Positions 5,731-7,203 of a stretch of DNA of 7,203 bases are shown in pieces. Numbering within the stretch: position 1 is the stretch's first letter; each line of letters starts with the position of its first letter. The translations under genes were made by a program, and so were the position numbers. Source of the DNA: Hyphomicrobiales bacterium (lineage in GTDB: Bacteria > Pseudomonadota > Alphaproteobacteria > Rhizobiales > Aestuariivirgaceae); assembly GCA_025362535.1 (NCBI GenBank), contig JANYGE010000040.1, positions 1 through 7,203 on the forward strand. The letters run 5' to 3'. The notes under the pieces are model-generated. The model saw only the letters and a list, made by a program, of their open reading frames with translations, searched no databases and was not told the origin of the DNA.

Positions 5731-7203
5731 TTACATTTCCTCGACGGGCCTGACGCCGAGAATTCTAAGACCATTCCCTAAACTATAGCGAATCACTCTC
5801 AGGAAAGCGAGCCGCGTTAATGTAAGGTTAGCCTGATCCATTAAAATAAACCTTAATTGCGGCGACTCTTTGCCCGTATTCCACAAAGAATGAAATTCGC
5901 TTGCTAAGTCATAGAGATAAAAGGCAATTCTATGGGGCTCATGAGCCAAAGCAGCGGCTTCTACCTGCCTTGGGAACTCAGAAATTTTACGAATTACCGT
6001 TTTTTCCACATCAGCCGTCAATAAATTGAAATCAATTCCTGCCGTTTGCACCGTGTCGATGCCTGCTTCCGTGGCATTGCGTAGCACCGAACAAATCCGG
6101 GCATGGGCATATTGCACGTAGAAAACCGGATTATCTTTGGACTGCTCGGTGACCTTGGCGAAGTCAAAATCCAGCGGAGCTTCGTTCTTGCGAAAGAGCA
6201 TCATGAAGCGAACAACGTCTGAGCCAACCTCATCCACCACGTCGCGTAAGGTGACGAAATCACCAGAACGCTTCGACATGCGCACAGGCTCTCCATTGCG
6301 GAACAGCTTCACCAATTGACAAAGCTTCACATCAACTTCGACTTTACCCGGACCAGCAAGAGCTGAAGCAACCGCCTGCAAGCGTTTTACATAGCCACCA
6401 TGATCGGCACCCAAAACATAAATAAGTTGTTTGAAGCCACGCGAAATTTTATCGGCGCTATACGCTACATCAGAGGCGAAATAGGTGAAGGAACCATCCG
6501 ACTTTAGCAGCGGGCGATCAATATCATCGCCAAAATCTGTTGCACGGAACAGAGTTTGTTCGCGGTCTTCCCAATCTTCAGGCACTTCGCCTTTGGGTGG
6601 CGGCAGACTGCCTTGATAGACATGCCCAGCAGCGCGCAAACTATCAATTGCCCGCGCCACAGCTCCACTGGTGTGAAGTGATTTTTCTGAAAAGAACACC
6701 TCTTGTTTAATGTTGAGGCTGGCCAGATCATCACGGATCAGATCCATCATCAGGGCAATCGTCCGTTCACGGACAATAACCTCATAGCCTTCCATGCCAA
6801 TGAGTGTGTTGCCAAATTCTTCTTTCAGCTTTTGGCCCACGGGTTTCAGATAATCACCAGGATAGAGACCCGCAGGAATCTCACCAATATCTTCACCCAA
6901 AGCTTCGCGGTAACGCAGGAATGCAGATTGCGCCAAGACATCGACCTGTGCGCCGGCATCATTGATGTAATATTCTTTGACAACCGAATATCCAGCAAGC
7001 GTGAGCAGCCTTGCTAAAGCGTCGCCAAATATAGCGCCACGGCAATGGCCCACATGCAAGGGGCCTGTGGGGTTTGCTGAGACATATTCAACGTTTACTG
7101 ACTGCCCTGCCCCGATTTTCGAAGCGCCAAAACTCTCAGCAGCGGCCAAAGCAGATGTGAGCACGCGGGGCCAGAACGCGTCTTTTAATTTGATATTGAT
7201 AAA
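5731..7203 (-). CDS. argS: Arginyl-tRNA synthetase, 5' end cut off by the window
   Basis: This class I enzyme attaches arginine to tRNA-Arg in the cytoplasm. The frame is open to the right edge: before the GTG at 7164 it reads [13 protein letters not shown], typical of ArgS, so that GTG is not the start. The visible part is 490 residues, and about 90 N-terminal residues, including most of the tRNA-binding Add1 domain, lie outside. [14 protein letters not shown] contains the HIGH-type ATP motif (HVGH at 7045-7056). [14 protein letters not shown] and the KMSKS-type VRMSKRSGD (MSKRS at 6265-6279) follow. The C-terminal helical anticodon-binding (DALR) domain includes [15 protein letters not shown] and ends LGVRPVEEM, the usual ArgS ending. 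It is the most upstream visible gene of the minus-strand run, so the operon promoter lies beyond the window. Confidence 0.97.
   Translation of the reverse strand, partial: FINIKLKDAFWPRVLTSALAAAESFGASKIGAGQSVNVEYVSANPTGPLHVGHCRGAIFGDALARLLTLAGYSVVKEYYINDAGAQVDVLAQSAFLRYREALGEDIGEIPAGLYPGDYLKPVGQKLKEEFGNTLIGMEGYEVIVRERTIALMMDLIRDDLASLNIKQEVFFSEKSLHTSGAVARAIDSLRAAGHVYQGSLPPPKGEVPEDWEDREQTLFRATDFGDDIDRPLLKSDGSFTYFASDVAYSADKISRGFKQLIYVLGADHGGYVKRLQAVASALAGPGKVEVDVKLCQLVKLFRNGEPVRMSKRSGDFVTLRDVVDEVGSDVVRFMMLFRKNEAPLDFDFAKVTEQSKDNPVFYVQYAHARICSVLRNATEAGIDTVQTAGIDFNLLTADVEKTVIRKISEFPRQVEAAALAHEPHRIAFYLYDLASEFHSLWNTGKESPQLRFILMDQANLTLTRLAFLRVIRYSLGNGLRILGVRPVEEM

Noticed and set aside
7162..7164. GTG as the start of argS
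   Set aside because: The frame continues upstream to the window edge with clear ArgS sequence ([13 protein letters not shown]), so the gene is truncated by the window and does not start here.

Overview
The window looks like an alphaproteobacterial chromosome segment with mid-range GC (roughly half, judged by eye). The main evidence is the minus-strand gene order argS - SPOR-domain protein - nagZ - scpA - scpB, which I know as a conserved alphaproteobacterial cluster. The L33 sequence is also of the cysteine-free type common in that class. I cannot place the organism more closely; Hyphomicrobiales-like is a guess.

Layout. At the left edge, rpmG (50S protein L33) lies on the plus strand with its own likely promoter, a good ribosome binding site and a clear intrinsic terminator. 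From 291 to 713 there is a gene-free convergent gap. It is dense in inverted repeats and is the only part of the window that the genes do not explain. From 714 to the right edge all genes lie on the minus strand and are read right to left: argS (5' end cut off by the window), a large membrane-anchored SPOR protein, nagZ, scpA and scpB. The gaps are short (about 17, 39, 78 and 53 bases with the starts chosen here), so one operon transcribed from beyond the right edge is likely.

How the genes fit together. ArgS charges tRNA-Arg. The SPOR protein is a predicted single-pass inner-membrane protein whose periplasmic SPOR domain should bind septal peptidoglycan. NagZ removes GlcNAc from peptidoglycan turnover products in the cytoplasm. 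ScpA and ScpB are the kleisin and winged-helix partners of SMC in bacterial condensin. The cluster therefore pairs cell-wall and division functions with chromosome segregation.

No new protein system is visible; all six genes belong to known families. The region worth a second look is 291-713. It holds at least seven inverted repeats. Two neighbouring ones are built from the same TTTTGAC/GTCAAAA words, one hairpin loop has a perfect 9-base complement about 100 bases away, and an 11-base direct repeat overlaps the scpB stop codon. It could be a dispersed intergenic repeat of the RIME/REP kind, a structured RNA, or the scar of an insertion. The sequence alone does not decide.
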